From contig JBBDRN010000022.1 in assembly GCA_040905445.1 (NCBI GenBank), forward strand, positions 1 to 35,695: a stretch of 35,695 bases of DNA, given 5' to 3'. The DNA is from SKPT01 sp040905445. GTDB taxonomy: Bacteria; Planctomycetota; Phycisphaerae; Phycisphaerales; Phycisphaeraceae. Made by a program: the position numbers and the translations under genes. The notes beneath the pieces were generated by a model that saw only the letters and a program-made list of their open reading frames with translations, had not been told where the DNA came from and ran no database searches. Within the stretch, counting starts at the first letter, position 1. Each line of letters starts with the position of its first letter. Positions 8,573-17,652 of this stretch are shown in pieces.

Positions 8573-10021
8573 CTACTCTTCCGAAGGTCGGGTCATGCTG
8601 GCGGGGTCGAGCAGGGCGTCGAGTCTGGTGTCGTCGATGAGGCCGCGCTCGCGCACCAGCTCGCGGATGGTGCGGCCTTGCTCCAGTGCTTCCTTGGCGA
8701 GCTTGGCGGCGGTGTCGTAGCCGATCTCGGGCGCGAGCGACGTGACCATCATCAGCGATTGCTCGATGAGCGAGCGGCAGCGTTCGGCGTCGACCTCCAG
8801 GCCGTCGAGCAGCTTGTCGACGAAGACGTCGCAGGCGGCGGCGAGGAGGTTGATGGACTCGAGGCCGGCGTCGGCCATCATGGGCATGGCGACGTTGAGC
8901 TCGAGCAGCGAGCCGACGCCGCCGAACGCGCCGAGCGTCACCGCGTGGTCGTTGGCGACAACCCGGCAGGCGACCTGCATCACCGACTCGCAGATCACCG
9001 GGTTCACCTTCCCGGGCATGATCGAGCTGCCGGGCTGAATCGCCGGCAGCCTCAGCTCCCCCAGGCCGCAGCGCGGGCCCGACCCCAGCCACCGGATGTC
9101 GTTGGCGATCTTCGAGAGTGACACGGCGATCGTCTTCAAATGCCCATGCGCCTCGACGAACGAGTCGCGCGTCGCCTGCGCCTCGACGTGGTTGTCAGCC
9201 TCCTCGAAGACGGCCCCGGGGTACTGCTCCTGGAACCGGGCGGTCAACTCGTGGCAGACGAGGCTGGCGAACCGCTCGTGGGTGTTGATCCCGGTGCCCA
9301 CGGCCGTGCCCCCGATCGCCAGCGACCCCTGCAGCCGCTCCGCCGCCTCCAGGGCCCGGCGTTCGGCGTAGAGGGCCTGGGCCTCGTAGCCGGCGAAGAC
9401 CTGCCCGACGCGGATCGGCGTGGCGTCCATCAGGTGCGTGCGTCCGATCTTCACGACCTCGTCCCACCGCCGGGCCTGCTCGCTCAGCCGGGCACGCAGC
9501 CGCTCCAGCGCCAGTAGCAGCCGGTGGTGGATCGCCAGGGCGGCAGCGAGATGCATCGCCGTCGGGAACGTGTCGTTCGACGACTGCCCCATGTTCACGT
9601 GGTCGTTGGGGTGGATCTTCTCTGCCCCGCCCTCACCCCCGCCACCATGCTCACCGCGGATCTGGTTGGCCCGGTTGGCGATCACCTCATTGGCGTTCAT
9701 GTTCGTGCTCGTGCCCGAGCCGGTCTGGTAGACGTCCACGACGAAGTGATCGTCGAGCTTCCCGGCCGCGACCTCGTTCGCGGCGGCGATGATGGGATCG
9801 ACGATGGCGGCGGGCAGCTTGTCGAGCTCCCGATTGGCGGCCGCGCACGCCGCCTTGAGGTGTCCGAAGGCGTGGACGATCTCCACGGGTACGCCCCGGC
9901 CAGCGATCGGGAAGTTCTCCCGCGCCCGCTGCGTCGAGGCGCCCCACAGCGCCCAGGCGGGCACCTGCATCTCGCCCATGGAGTCGGTCTCGATCCGCGT
10001 CTCGCCCTGCTGCTGCGTCAT
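8573..10021 (-). CDS. fumC: Class II fumarate hydratase
   Basis: Encodes 482 aa. FumC reversibly hydrates fumarate to L-malate in the TCA cycle and needs no iron-sulfur cluster. Seen: the substrate segments TGSGTSTNMNANEV (100-113) and NMGQSSNDTFPT (143-154), GRTHLMDATP with H196, and the lyase signature GSSIMPGKVNP (331-341). These, together with the length of about 465-480 aa, distinguish it from aspartase only by overall similarity, so an aspartase reading is unlikely but not excluded. A Gly/Glu-rich stretch (124-134) is a small insertion. The ATG at 10021 fits the family; the nearest Shine-Dalgarno-like sequence is AGGACC. It is divergent from metK, and its 3' end abuts the poly-G artefact. 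Confidence 0.95.
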   Translation of the reverse strand: MTQQQGETRIETDSMGEMQVPAWALWGASTQRARENFPIAGRGVPVEIVHAFGHLKAACAAANRELDKLPAAIVDPIIAAANEVAAGKLDDHFVVDVYQTGSGTSTNMNANEVIANRANQIRGEHGGGGEGGAEKIHPNDHVNMGQSSNDTFPTAMHLAAALAIHHRLLLALERLRARLSEQARRWDEVVKIGRTHLMDATPIRVGQVFAGYEAQALYAERRALEAAERLQGSLAIGGTAVGTGINTHERFASLVCHELTARFQEQYPGAVFEEADNHVEAQATRDSFVEAHGHLKTIAVSLSKIANDIRWLGSGPRCGLGELRLPAIQPGSSIMPGKVNPVICESVMQVACRVVANDHAVTLGAFGGVGSLLELNVAMPMMADAGLESINLLAAACDVFVDKLLDGLEVDAERCRSLIEQSLMMVTSLAPEIGYDTAAKLAKEALEQGRTIRELVRERGLIDDTRLDALLDPASMTRPSEE

Positions 10022-10460
10022 GGCCGGGTCCTGATAAGGGAGTACGACATTCTGGCCTCACGGCGGAGGAAATCTACACCAATCGGTATCACGCTGCGCC
10101 GCGGGTGCGCCCCCGGCGGCGGGCATCACCGCAACAACGCGATACCCGCCGGCGCCACAGGCGGAATTGGCGAATTCCGGTTGCAACCCGGGGCAGGACC
10201 CGATAAGGTTGACGGGTTCAGTCGGACCCGGCACCGCCGGCCACCATCCGCTCGCCAGCCGCCCCGGCAGATCGGCCGCGCCACCCGCGCAGGTCGCCCG
10301 TGACGGCTGAAATCCCCATCCTGTCTGCGTCAGCGATCAGGAGGGGCGGCCGGGCTCCAGGCGGCCACGGGTCGCCGGACGCGGACGTCTCGCGAGGCCG
10401 ATGATCGCGTCCGATCAACCGTAACATGAGCCTCTGTTAGTGATAAGGAATCACAGAAGC
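10022..10460. other. Divergent fumC-metK intergenic region
   Basis: No gene is seen in these 439 bp. It holds a stem (about 10117-10127 with 10141-10151, 10 of 11 pairs), a small GGAATT/AATTCC palindrome near 10163-10176, and GGACGCG/CGCGTCC arms near 10377-10412. None was matched with confidence to a known SAM riboswitch class. TAACAT, about 35 nt before the metK ATG, is a possible -10. AAGGA (10445-10449) is the metK Shine-Dalgarno. Confidence 0.5.
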
Positions 10461-11678
10461 ATGACTGAGAATCTTGAACGCGACAGCTACCTCTTCACCA
10501 GCGAGTCGGTCTCCCAGGGCCACCCCGACAAGGTTTCGGACCAGGTCTCCGACGCTATCCTTGACAGCCTGCTCAAGGTCGATCCCAAGGCCCGCGTCGC
10601 CTGCGAGACGCTCTGCACGACCGGCCTGGTCGTCGTCGCCGGGGAAGTCACCGTCCACAACGATGCCGCCATCAAGGCGCTGAACGACGTCGAGGACACC
10701 GTCCGGGCGACGCTCCGCCGGATCGGGTACACCGACCCGGCGATGAAGTTCGACGCCGAGAGCTGCGGCGTGCTCCGCGCCCTGCACTCCCAGAGCGAGG
10801 ACATCGCCATGGGCGTCGACAAGGAGGGCGCGGGTGACCAGGGGCTGATGTTCGGCTTCGCCTGCCGCGAGACCGACAGCCTCATGCCCCTGCCCATCGA
10901 CCTGTCCCACCAGCTCATGCGCCAGCACGTGCTCATCCGCGAGTCGGGCAAGATCAAGGGCCTGCGCCCCGACGCCAAGAGCCAGGTCACCGTCGAGTAT
11001 GACGGCCAGCACCGCCCCGTCCGCATCGACACCGTCGTCATCTCCACCCAGCACACCGCCGAATGGAACGGCGAGGCGAAGCAGAAGGAGCTGCGTGACC
11101 AGGTCATCAAGCACATCATCGATCCGGTCCTGCCCAAGGAGCTCTACGACCCGAAGAAGGTGACGATCCATGTCAACCCCACGGGCCAGTTCGAGATCGG
11201 TGGACCCCACGGCGACACGGGCCTGACCGGCCGCAAGATCATCGTCGACACCTACGGCGGGCGCGGGCGGCACGGCGGCGGGGCGTTCTCCGGCAAGGAC
11301 CCGACCAAGGTTGACCGCTCGGCGACGTACATGGCCCGCTACGTGGCCAAGAATCTCGTCGCCGCGGGCCTGGCGGACACGTGCGAGGTCCAGCTCTCCT
11401 ACGCCATCGGCGTGGCCGAGCCCACCAGCGTGCACGTGGACTGCTTCGGCACGGCGAAGATCGAGGAAGCCCGGATCGCCGAGCTCGTCCGTGAGCAGTT
11501 CCCGCTGACGCCGCAGGGCATCATCGAGCACCTGGACCTGCGCCGGCCGATCTACCAGAAGACCGCCGCCCACGGCCACTTCGGGCGCGCCCCGGAGCCG
11601 GACGGCGCCTTCTCGTGGGAGAAGACGGACGTGGCGTCCAAGCTCGCCGACGCCGCGGGGCTGACCGCCAAGGTCTGA
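10461..11678 (+). CDS. metK: S-adenosylmethionine synthetase
   Basis: Encodes 405 aa, near the family norm of ~385-400. It makes S-adenosylmethionine from methionine and ATP in the cytoplasm. Seen: N-terminal FTSESVSQGHPDK (H21, D23), the GAGDQGLMFG hexapeptide region, and GGGAFSGKDPTKVDRSATY with the phosphate-binding lysines. All three repeats of the fold are present and unbroken. ATG 10461 is chosen over the in-frame GTG at 10440 because AAGGA lies 11 nt upstream and family members begin close to this point. It is followed by a strong terminator, so it is probably a single-gene unit. Its product is used by the methyltransferase and MiaB genes of this window, among many others. Confidence 0.98.
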   Translation: MTENLERDSYLFTSESVSQGHPDKVSDQVSDAILDSLLKVDPKARVACETLCTTGLVVVAGEVTVHNDAAIKALNDVEDTVRATLRRIGYTDPAMKFDAESCGVLRALHSQSEDIAMGVDKEGAGDQGLMFGFACRETDSLMPLPIDLSHQLMRQHVLIRESGKIKGLRPDAKSQVTVEYDGQHRPVRIDTVVISTQHTAEWNGEAKQKELRDQVIKHIIDPVLPKELYDPKKVTIHVNPTGQFEIGGPHGDTGLTGRKIIVDTYGGRGRHGGGAFSGKDPTKVDRSATYMARYVAKNLVAAGLADTCEVQLSYAIGVAEPTSVHVDCFGTAKIEEARIAELVREQFPLTPQGIIEHLDLRRPIYQKTAAHGHFGRAPEPDGAFSWEKTDVASKLADAAGLTAKV

Positions 11679-11704
11679 GCCCGGCCCGATAAACCACCCC
11701 CCGC

Positions 11705-11761
11705 CCGAGGGCGGGTTCGGCCGCGCCCGCCCGCGCTGCCGAGCCCCGCCCTCGGCTTTTT
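11705..11761 (+). terminator. Strong intrinsic terminator after metK
   Basis: CCGAGGGCGGG (11705-11715) pairs perfectly with CCCGCCCTCGG (11745-11755), followed by C and TTTTT (11757-11761). A shorter alternative stem GCCGAG/CTCGGC (11738-11756) ends at the same T-run. Confidence 0.8.
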
Positions 11762-11822
11762 GATGGCTCCGGCCGGGGCCGTGCGGGGGCCCCTCAGCCG
11801 CGCGTCGCCGCGTCGCAAGCCC

Positions 11823-11828
11823 TACAAT
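11823..11828 (+). promoter_or_regulatory. -10 hexamer TACAAT for ptsI
   Basis: TACAAT differs from TATAAT at one position and lies just after the metK terminator, 30 nt before the ptsI ATG. It implies a leader of about 24 nt. No convincing -35 is seen. Confidence 0.45.
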
Positions 11829-11858
11829 GCCGGTCACCAGTTCCCGGCAACCGCACCC

Positions 11859-13631
11859 ATGCAGATCAAGAAGGGCATCCCGGTTTCACCAGGCGTGGCG
11901 ATCTACCCCGCCGTCGTGCTCAATGCCGAGGATCAGCCGATTCCGCATCGCACGGTCGCCGCGTCGCGCCTCGACCGTGAGCAGGAGCGCTTCGAGGAAG
12001 CCATCGAGGCATCCCGGCACGAGATCCAGCAGCTTCGCGACCAGACCGCCTCGGCACTGGGCGAGGAGCTCGCCAACATCTTCAACTTCCACCTGGGGAT
12101 GCTCGGCGACCGCCACCTGCTCGATCAGATCCGCTCGACCATCAGCACCGACCACGTCACCGCCGAGTTCGCCGTCTACCAGGTCATGCGGCGGCTGGCG
12201 CAGACCTTCCTTCAGCAGGACAAGAAATACCTGCGCGAACGCGTCTCCGACGTCTGGGACCTGGAACGGCGGGTGCTTAAGCACCTCGTGGGCTACACGC
12301 ACAGCGAGCTTCAGCAGCTCGACACCCCGGCCGTCATCCTCGCCCACGACCTGACGCCCAGCCAGACGGCGTCACTGGACAAGAGCAAGATCAAGGCGCT
12401 GGCCACCGACGCGGGCGGGCGGACGAGCCACACCGCCATCCTCGCCCACGCCCTGGGCATCCCCGCCATCGTCGGCCTTGAAAACGTCACGCAGCAGGTG
12501 GCGACGGGCGAGCAGGTGATCATCGACGGCAACCGGGGGCTGGTCGTCATCGATCCGGACGCCGCGAAGCTGATGGAGTACCGCCAGGAGCTGCGGCGGA
12601 TGGCGGCCTTTGCCGACACGCTCGGCGAGCTGCGCGAGCTGCCGGCGGTGACGAAGGACGGGGCGGAAATCACGCTGCTGGCGAACATGGAGTTTCCCAG
12701 CGAGATTCCGCAGGCGCTGCACAACGGGGCGGTGGGGATCGGTCTCTACCGCACGGAGTTTCTCTACCTCGCCAGCGAGACGGAGCCGACCGAGGAGGAG
12801 CAGTACGAGACGTACATCGAGGCGATCGACCACCTGGCGGGGCGTCCGCTGACGATCCGGACGCTGGACCTGGGGGCGGACAAGATCAGCGACACGCTGA
12901 CGTTCGCCGGCGGGGACACGCATGAGCGGAATCCGTTCCTGGGCTGCCGATCAATTCGACTCTGCCTGCAGAATCTGCCGATGTTCAAGACGCAGCTCCG
13001 CGCGATCCTGCGTGCGAGCACGCGCGGGCCCGTGAAGATCATGTTCCCGCTGATAAGCAACATCATGGAACTGCGTCAAGCAAAAATGATTCTGCATGAC
13101 GTGATGGAGGACCTGGAGGAGCAGGGGATCGATTTTGACCGGGAGGTGCCGGTCGGGATCATGGTCGAGGTGCCGTCGGCGGCGCTGCAGGCATGGACGT
13201 TCGCCCGGGAGGTGGACTTCTTCAGCATCGGGACGAACGACCTGATCCAGTACACGGTGGCGGTGGATCGGGGCAATGAGCGGATCGCGAGCCTGTATTC
13301 CGGGGCTCATCCGGCGGTGATTCAGTTGATCAAGGAAGTCGTCCGGGCGGCCACGCGTGCTAAGATAGATGTAAGCCTGTGCGGGGAAATGGCTGGGGAG
13401 GCGGAATTCACGATGCTCCTGCTGGGTCTCGGGCTCCGTTGCCTGTCGATCACGCCGCCAGCGATCCCGGAGATCAAGCAGATCGTACGATCGGTGTCCG
13501 CGGAGCATTGCCAGAAGGTGGCGCGCAAAGCGGGGGGGTTTGACTCGGACCGCGAGGTAATGAACTACCTGCGTGACGAGGTTGGAAAGATATTGCCCGA
13601 GGTCTTCGATGGTCGGTCCATCGCGTATTGA
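11859..13631 (+). CDS. ptsI: PTS enzyme I (phosphoenolpyruvate-protein phosphotransferase)
   Basis: Encodes 590 aa, close to the usual ~575. Enzyme I takes phosphate from PEP and passes it to HPr. Domains in order: N-terminal HPr-binding helices (~1-145), the swivelling phosphohistidine domain with H191 in GGRTSHTAILAHALGIPAIVG, and the PEP-binding TIM barrel. The barrel shows LYRTEFLY, ERNPFLGCRSIR, GIMVEVPSAA and FFSIGTNDLIQYT, plus the active-site cysteine in SLCGEMAG. All catalytic landmarks are intact. ATG 11859 starts the family N-terminus (MQIKKGIPVSPG); the frame is open upstream but runs into the metK terminator. No Shine-Dalgarno is seen. HPr and EII genes are not in the window, so it may serve regulation rather than sugar uptake, as in other bacteria with incomplete PTS. 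Confidence 0.96.
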   Translation: MQIKKGIPVSPGVAIYPAVVLNAEDQPIPHRTVAASRLDREQERFEEAIEASRHEIQQLRDQTASALGEELANIFNFHLGMLGDRHLLDQIRSTISTDHVTAEFAVYQVMRRLAQTFLQQDKKYLRERVSDVWDLERRVLKHLVGYTHSELQQLDTPAVILAHDLTPSQTASLDKSKIKALATDAGGRTSHTAILAHALGIPAIVGLENVTQQVATGEQVIIDGNRGLVVIDPDAAKLMEYRQELRRMAAFADTLGELRELPAVTKDGAEITLLANMEFPSEIPQALHNGAVGIGLYRTEFLYLASETEPTEEEQYETYIEAIDHLAGRPLTIRTLDLGADKISDTLTFAGGDTHERNPFLGCRSIRLCLQNLPMFKTQLRAILRASTRGPVKIMFPLISNIMELRQAKMILHDVMEDLEEQGIDFDREVPVGIMVEVPSAALQAWTFAREVDFFSIGTNDLIQYTVAVDRGNERIASLYSGAHPAVIQLIKEVVRAATRAKIDVSLCGEMAGEAEFTMLLLGLGLRCLSITPPAIPEIKQIVRSVSAEHCQKVARKAGGFDSDREVMNYLRDEVGKILPEVFDGRSIAY

Positions 13632-13860
13632 GACTTGGGCGTCAGACATTGCCGGGCCAAGCGCCCGCTCGCCGCGGACCGCGGCTGGAGCGGGGTGAGG
13701 CCGGCCAGCAACAAGGATGTTCCGGGCCTGCGCCCGCTTCGCTCCATCTCGTGCCACACGCCGGACCCCTCTCCCGTTGACCGCGTCCGGCGGGCCCATG
13801 GTTGGGAGCGTGACGCGCGGCCGGGTACCTGGAACTGCATTTACCGTGCCCAAAACCGAA

Positions 13861-16341
13861 ATGATCGTCAATTACGTGTCCGGCCAGGAGTGCCGGATCG
13901 CGATCGTGCGCGATGATCGCCTCGAAGAGTTCTACCAGGAGCGCGCCAGCGCCGAATCCCACGTCGGCAACATCTACAAGGGCCGCGTCGTCAACGTCGA
14001 GCCCTCGATCCAAGCCGCGTTTGTCGACTTCGGCCTCGAACGCAACGGGTTCCTCCACGTCTCCGACCTGCACCCCATGTACTTCCCCGGCAAGGATCGC
14101 GAGGAGTTCGAGCAGGTCGGCTCCAAGACGCCCCACCGCGAGCGCCCGCCCATCCAGAAGTGCCTGCGCCGGGGCCAGGAGATCCTCGTCCAGGTGCTCA
14201 AAGAGGGCATCGGCACCAAGGGCCCGACCCTCACAAGCTATCTGTCCATCCCCGGACGTTTCATCGTCATGATGCCGCACATGCAGCGGCTGGGCGTGAC
14301 GCGCAAGATCGAGGACGACGACACGCGCCGCGAAGCACGCAAGCTCCTTGCCGAGCTCAACCCCCCCGAGGGCTTCGGCTTCATCGTCCGCACGGCCGGC
14401 ATCGGGCAGACCAAAACCGACCTCAAGCGCGATCTCGCCTACCTCCAGCGACTCTGGAAAAACATCGAAGCCCGGCGAAAACGCATCGGCAAGGTCGGCG
14501 AGCTCTACACCGAGTCCGACCTCGTCATCCGCACCATCCGCGACGTCTTCTCGAGCGAAATCGACCGCATCGTCATCGACGATCTCTCGGCAGCGCGGCG
14601 GGCGCATGATTTCCTCACCGTCGCCAGCCCGCGATCGCGCTCCAAGATCCTCTACTACAACGACCCGGTGCCGCTGTTTCACCGGTTCAACATCGAGAGC
14701 CAGATCGACCAGATCCACGCCCGCGAGGTGCCGCTGCCCTCGGGCGGCTCGCTGGTGATCGACCAGACCGAAGCGCTGGTGGCCGTGGACGTCAACTCCG
14801 GCAAGAGCCGCGAAGCCCGCGACGCTGAGTCCAACGCCTTCAACACCAACAAGGAAGCCGTCGACGAAATCTGCCGGCAACTGCGCCTGCGCGACCTCGG
14901 CGGCGTGATCGTGCTCGATCTGATCGACATGCGCGACCGCAAGAACCGGCGGACGGTCGAGCAGCGCTTCCGCGGCGCGATCCGCCACGACCGGGCGCGC
15001 ACGCGCACCGGGTCCATCAGCCAGTTCGGCATCCTTGAGCTCACACGCCAGCGCATGCGACCCTCGCTCAAGAGCTCGATCTTCAGCGAGTGCGCCCACT
15101 GCGCCGGCGCCGGCTATGTCAAGAGCGCCGAGTCGGTGGTGCTCGACGTCATGCGCCGCCTCGCCCTGGCGCTGCAGCACGACCAGGTGGCGCGCGTCGA
15201 CCTGACCATCAGCCCCGACGTGGCGTTCCAGTTGCTCAACCGCGAGCGCGCGAAGCTCAGCGAGCTCGAGCAGCGCTACGGCAAGCAGGTGACGGTGCGC
15301 GTCGGCGGCCACAGCATCGACTACCTGCACCTGCAGGCCTATGACGAGCGGGGCAGCGCCGCGGACCTCGAGGCGCTGTCGCGCCCCGGCAAGCTGCGCG
15401 CCGAGACGGAGGCGTCGTATCGCGAGCTGGCGCGGGCGGAGGCGGACGTGGAAGTCGAGGTCGACGCGGACGACGAACTCGCCGACGAGACGATGGAGGC
15501 GGAAGGTGACCTCGTCGCGGCCGGCGTGGAGGACGACGACGCTGGCGAGGCCGCGACGACGCAGCAGGCCGAGGAGAGCGAACCGGAGGGCGAGGCGCAA
15601 GGTGGCGAGGCGGGCGAAAGCGAGGCCGGCCGGTCGCGGCGCCGACGTCGCCGGCGCGGCCGGGGCGGGCGCAACCGCGGCGAGCGGCGGACGGACGACG
15701 GCGGTGCGGAGCCGGCGCGTGACGCCGAGCCGACGCCCGGCGAACCCGAGCCGGCGACCGCGGGCGCAGCAACCGAAGGCGACGAGGCCGCCGACGCCGA
15801 GCCGCCGCGCAAGAAGAAGTCGCGTCGGTCGCGGTCGCGCAAAAAGTCAATCGCCGCCGGCAGCGATGCCGACGACGCGCCCGCGCCGCCCGCGGCGAGC
15901 GACGACGCCGGTGAGCTGCCGGCGGACACCAACGGCGAGCCGAAGCCTGCCCCCGCGAAGAAACCGCGCCGCCGGCGCTCGACGAAGGCATCGCAGGCGG
16001 CGGTCAAGGATCAGACACCGGATAGAACGGAAGACAACGGCGCGGCGGTGGAAGCGGGCGCGGGCGTGGCCCCCGAGACCGGCGAGGCGACGGAGGCCGG
16101 CGAGTCTGCCGGGCCTCGCAAGCGCCGTCGTCGCGGTGGGCGCAGCCGTAAGTCGCGCGCTGGCGGCGCGGATGGGGCAACCGGCGCAAGCGACGCCGGC
16201 GGTGAGAGCACCAACGGTGACAGCAGCGCCGCCCATGGCCCCGAGCCGGAGGCCGGCAACGGCCAGACGTCGACGCCGAGCGCCGGCTACGCGAATCGGC
16301 TGCTCAAGACCACCCCGGAGACGGACGCCGCCACGTCATGA
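13861..16341 (+). CDS. rne: RNase E/G with long charged C-terminal tail
   Basis: Encodes 826 aa. The catalytic half (1 to ~500) carries an S1-type RNA-binding region (ESHVGNIYKGRVVNVEPSIQAAF..), the 5'-sensor, and the DNase-I-like domain with metal aspartates D310 (ALVAVDVNSGKS) and D353 (VIVLDLIDM). The zinc-link C411-A-H-C414 holds the dimer together in this family. It would cleave single-stranded AU-rich RNA for mRNA decay and rRNA/tRNA processing. From about residue 520 on the protein is low complexity: acidic stretches alternate with blocks such as SRRRRRRRGRGGRN, PRKKKSRRSRSRKKS and PRKRRRRGGRSRKS, probably an RNA- or partner-binding scaffold. The start is set by homology (MIVNYVSGQECRIAI); a GTG at 13846 is possible. 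The stop overlaps the dxr start (ATGA). Confidence 0.93.
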   Translation: MIVNYVSGQECRIAIVRDDRLEEFYQERASAESHVGNIYKGRVVNVEPSIQAAFVDFGLERNGFLHVSDLHPMYFPGKDREEFEQVGSKTPHRERPPIQKCLRRGQEILVQVLKEGIGTKGPTLTSYLSIPGRFIVMMPHMQRLGVTRKIEDDDTRREARKLLAELNPPEGFGFIVRTAGIGQTKTDLKRDLAYLQRLWKNIEARRKRIGKVGELYTESDLVIRTIRDVFSSEIDRIVIDDLSAARRAHDFLTVASPRSRSKILYYNDPVPLFHRFNIESQIDQIHAREVPLPSGGSLVIDQTEALVAVDVNSGKSREARDAESNAFNTNKEAVDEICRQLRLRDLGGVIVLDLIDMRDRKNRRTVEQRFRGAIRHDRARTRTGSISQFGILELTRQRMRPSLKSSIFSECAHCAGAGYVKSAESVVLDVMRRLALALQHDQVARVDLTISPDVAFQLLNRERAKLSELEQRYGKQVTVRVGGHSIDYLHLQAYDERGSAADLEALSRPGKLRAETEASYRELARAEADVEVEVDADDELADETMEAEGDLVAAGVEDDDAGEAATTQQAEESEPEGEAQGGEAGESEAGRSRRRRRRRGRGGRNRGERRTDDGGAEPARDAEPTPGEPEPATAGAATEGDEAADAEPPRKKKSRRSRSRKKSIAAGSDADDAPAPPAASDDAGELPADTNGEPKPAPAKKPRRRRSTKASQAAVKDQTPDRTEDNGAAVEAGAGVAPETGEATEAGESAGPRKRRRRGGRSRKSRAGGADGATGASDAGGESTNGDSSAAHGPEPEAGNGQTSTPSAGYANRLLKTTPETDAATS

Positions 16342-17618
16342 CCGCGCCCAGCCGCAGCACGACCGCCCCCGCCACGACCCGCGCCACCGCGCCCGCCGTG
16401 GCGCCTCCGCCGCAGGCGCCACCGGCGACGATGTCGTATGCGACCACGGCCGCGGGTCGGCGACCACGCCGGCTGATCGTCCTCGGCTGCACCGGGTCGA
16501 TCGGCGTCAACACCATCGACGTTGTCGAGCACCTCGCCCGCATCGGCGCCGCCGACATCCGGGTCGTCGGCCTCGCGGCGTCGCGCAGCGTCGAACGACT
16601 GGCGGAGCAAGCGCGGCGACTGGGGGTCAAGCACCTGGCGATCGCCGAGACGAGCCTCAAGCGCAAGCTCGAAGCCGCCGTGCCTGGCGCGACGGTGCAT
16701 GCCGGGCCCGATGCCGCCGTCAAGCTCGTCATGGAGACGCAGGCGACCGACCTCGCCGCGGCGATGGTCGGCTCGGCGGGGCTCGCCCCCACCCTCGCGG
16801 GCATCGAGCGCGGGCTGACGGTCAGCCTCGCCAACAAGGAGACGCTCGTCGCCGCCGGATCGCTCGTGCGCCCGCTGCTGGCCAGGTATGAGGCCACGCT
16901 CATCCCCGTCGACTCCGAGCACTCGGCCATCTTCCAGTGCCTGCGCGAGCATCCGCGCCAGCGGCTCAAGCGCATCGTGCTGACGGCCTCGGGCGGGCCG
17001 TTCCGCAATGCCGATCAGCAGACGATCGCCAACGCCACGGTCGAGCAGGCGCTCAAGCACCCGACCTGGCAGATGGGGCGCAAGATCACGATCGACTCGG
17101 CGACGATGATGAACAAGGCGCTGGAGATCATCGAGGCGCACTGGCTCTTCGAGCTGGCCGCCGAACGGATCGACGTGATCATCCACCCCGAGTCGATCGT
17201 CCACAGCTTCGTCGAGTTCGCCGACCATTCGATCCTGGCGCAGCTCGGCGAGCCGGACATGCGCGGCCCGATCCAGTACGCGCTGACCTGCCCCGATCGC
17301 CCGGCGGGTTGCGGCAAGGCGATGGACTGGTCGCGGCTGTCGCAGCTCAACTTTCACGCCCCGGACGCGGAGCGATTCCCGGCGCTGCGGCTGGCTTACG
17401 ATGTGATTCGCCGCGGCGGGACGGCGGGCGCTGTGCTCAACGCCGCCAACGAGGCGGCGGTCGCGGCGTTTCTGGAACGGCGCATCCGTTTCGGGCGGAT
17501 CAGCGAGCTCGCCGCCGAGGCGCTCGGCCGCGTGCCAATCGCGGCGGCGGACAGCCTCGACGGCGTGCTCGAAGCCGACCGGGCAGCAAGGGCGTTCGTC
17601 GCGCAGCAGCTTGAATAG
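16338..17618 (+). CDS. dxr: 1-deoxy-D-xylulose 5-phosphate reductoisomerase
   Basis: Encodes 426 aa. Dxr converts DXP to 2-C-methyl-D-erythritol 4-phosphate using NADPH, the first committed step of the MEP isoprenoid pathway. Seen: the NADPH motif LGCTGSIGVNT (about 49-59), LANKETLVAAG, the metal site VDSEHSAIFQ, TASGGPFR, the substrate loop PTWQMGRKITIDSATMMNKALE, and the helical C-terminal domain. The ATG at 16338 overlaps the rne stop by 4 nt, which suggests translational coupling. The first ~31 residues are Ala/Pro/Thr-rich and absent from most homologues, so ATG 16431 is an alternative start. Other MEP genes are not in the window. Confidence 0.95.
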   Translation: MTAPSRSTTAPATTRATAPAVAPPPQAPPATMSYATTAAGRRPRRLIVLGCTGSIGVNTIDVVEHLARIGAADIRVVGLAASRSVERLAEQARRLGVKHLAIAETSLKRKLEAAVPGATVHAGPDAAVKLVMETQATDLAAAMVGSAGLAPTLAGIERGLTVSLANKETLVAAGSLVRPLLARYEATLIPVDSEHSAIFQCLREHPRQRLKRIVLTASGGPFRNADQQTIANATVEQALKHPTWQMGRKITIDSATMMNKALEIIEAHWLFELAAERIDVIIHPESIVHSFVEFADHSILAQLGEPDMRGPIQYALTCPDRPAGCGKAMDWSRLSQLNFHAPDAERFPALRLAYDVIRRGGTAGAVLNAANEAAVAAFLERRIRFGRISELAAEALGRVPIAAADSLDGVLEADRAARAFVAQQLE

Positions 17619-17652
17619 CCATTAACCTCAGCATTCGCCATAGAAATCATAA

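Noticed and set aside
10022..10460. SAM or SAH riboswitch before metK
   Set aside because: Stems are present, but the conserved core of no SAM or SAH class could be matched by eye. An Infernal search against Rfam would decide.
13642..15600. Long minus-strand open frame opposite rne
   Set aside because: Same reason: compositional shadow of a confident gene, without recognisable domains or a ribosome site.
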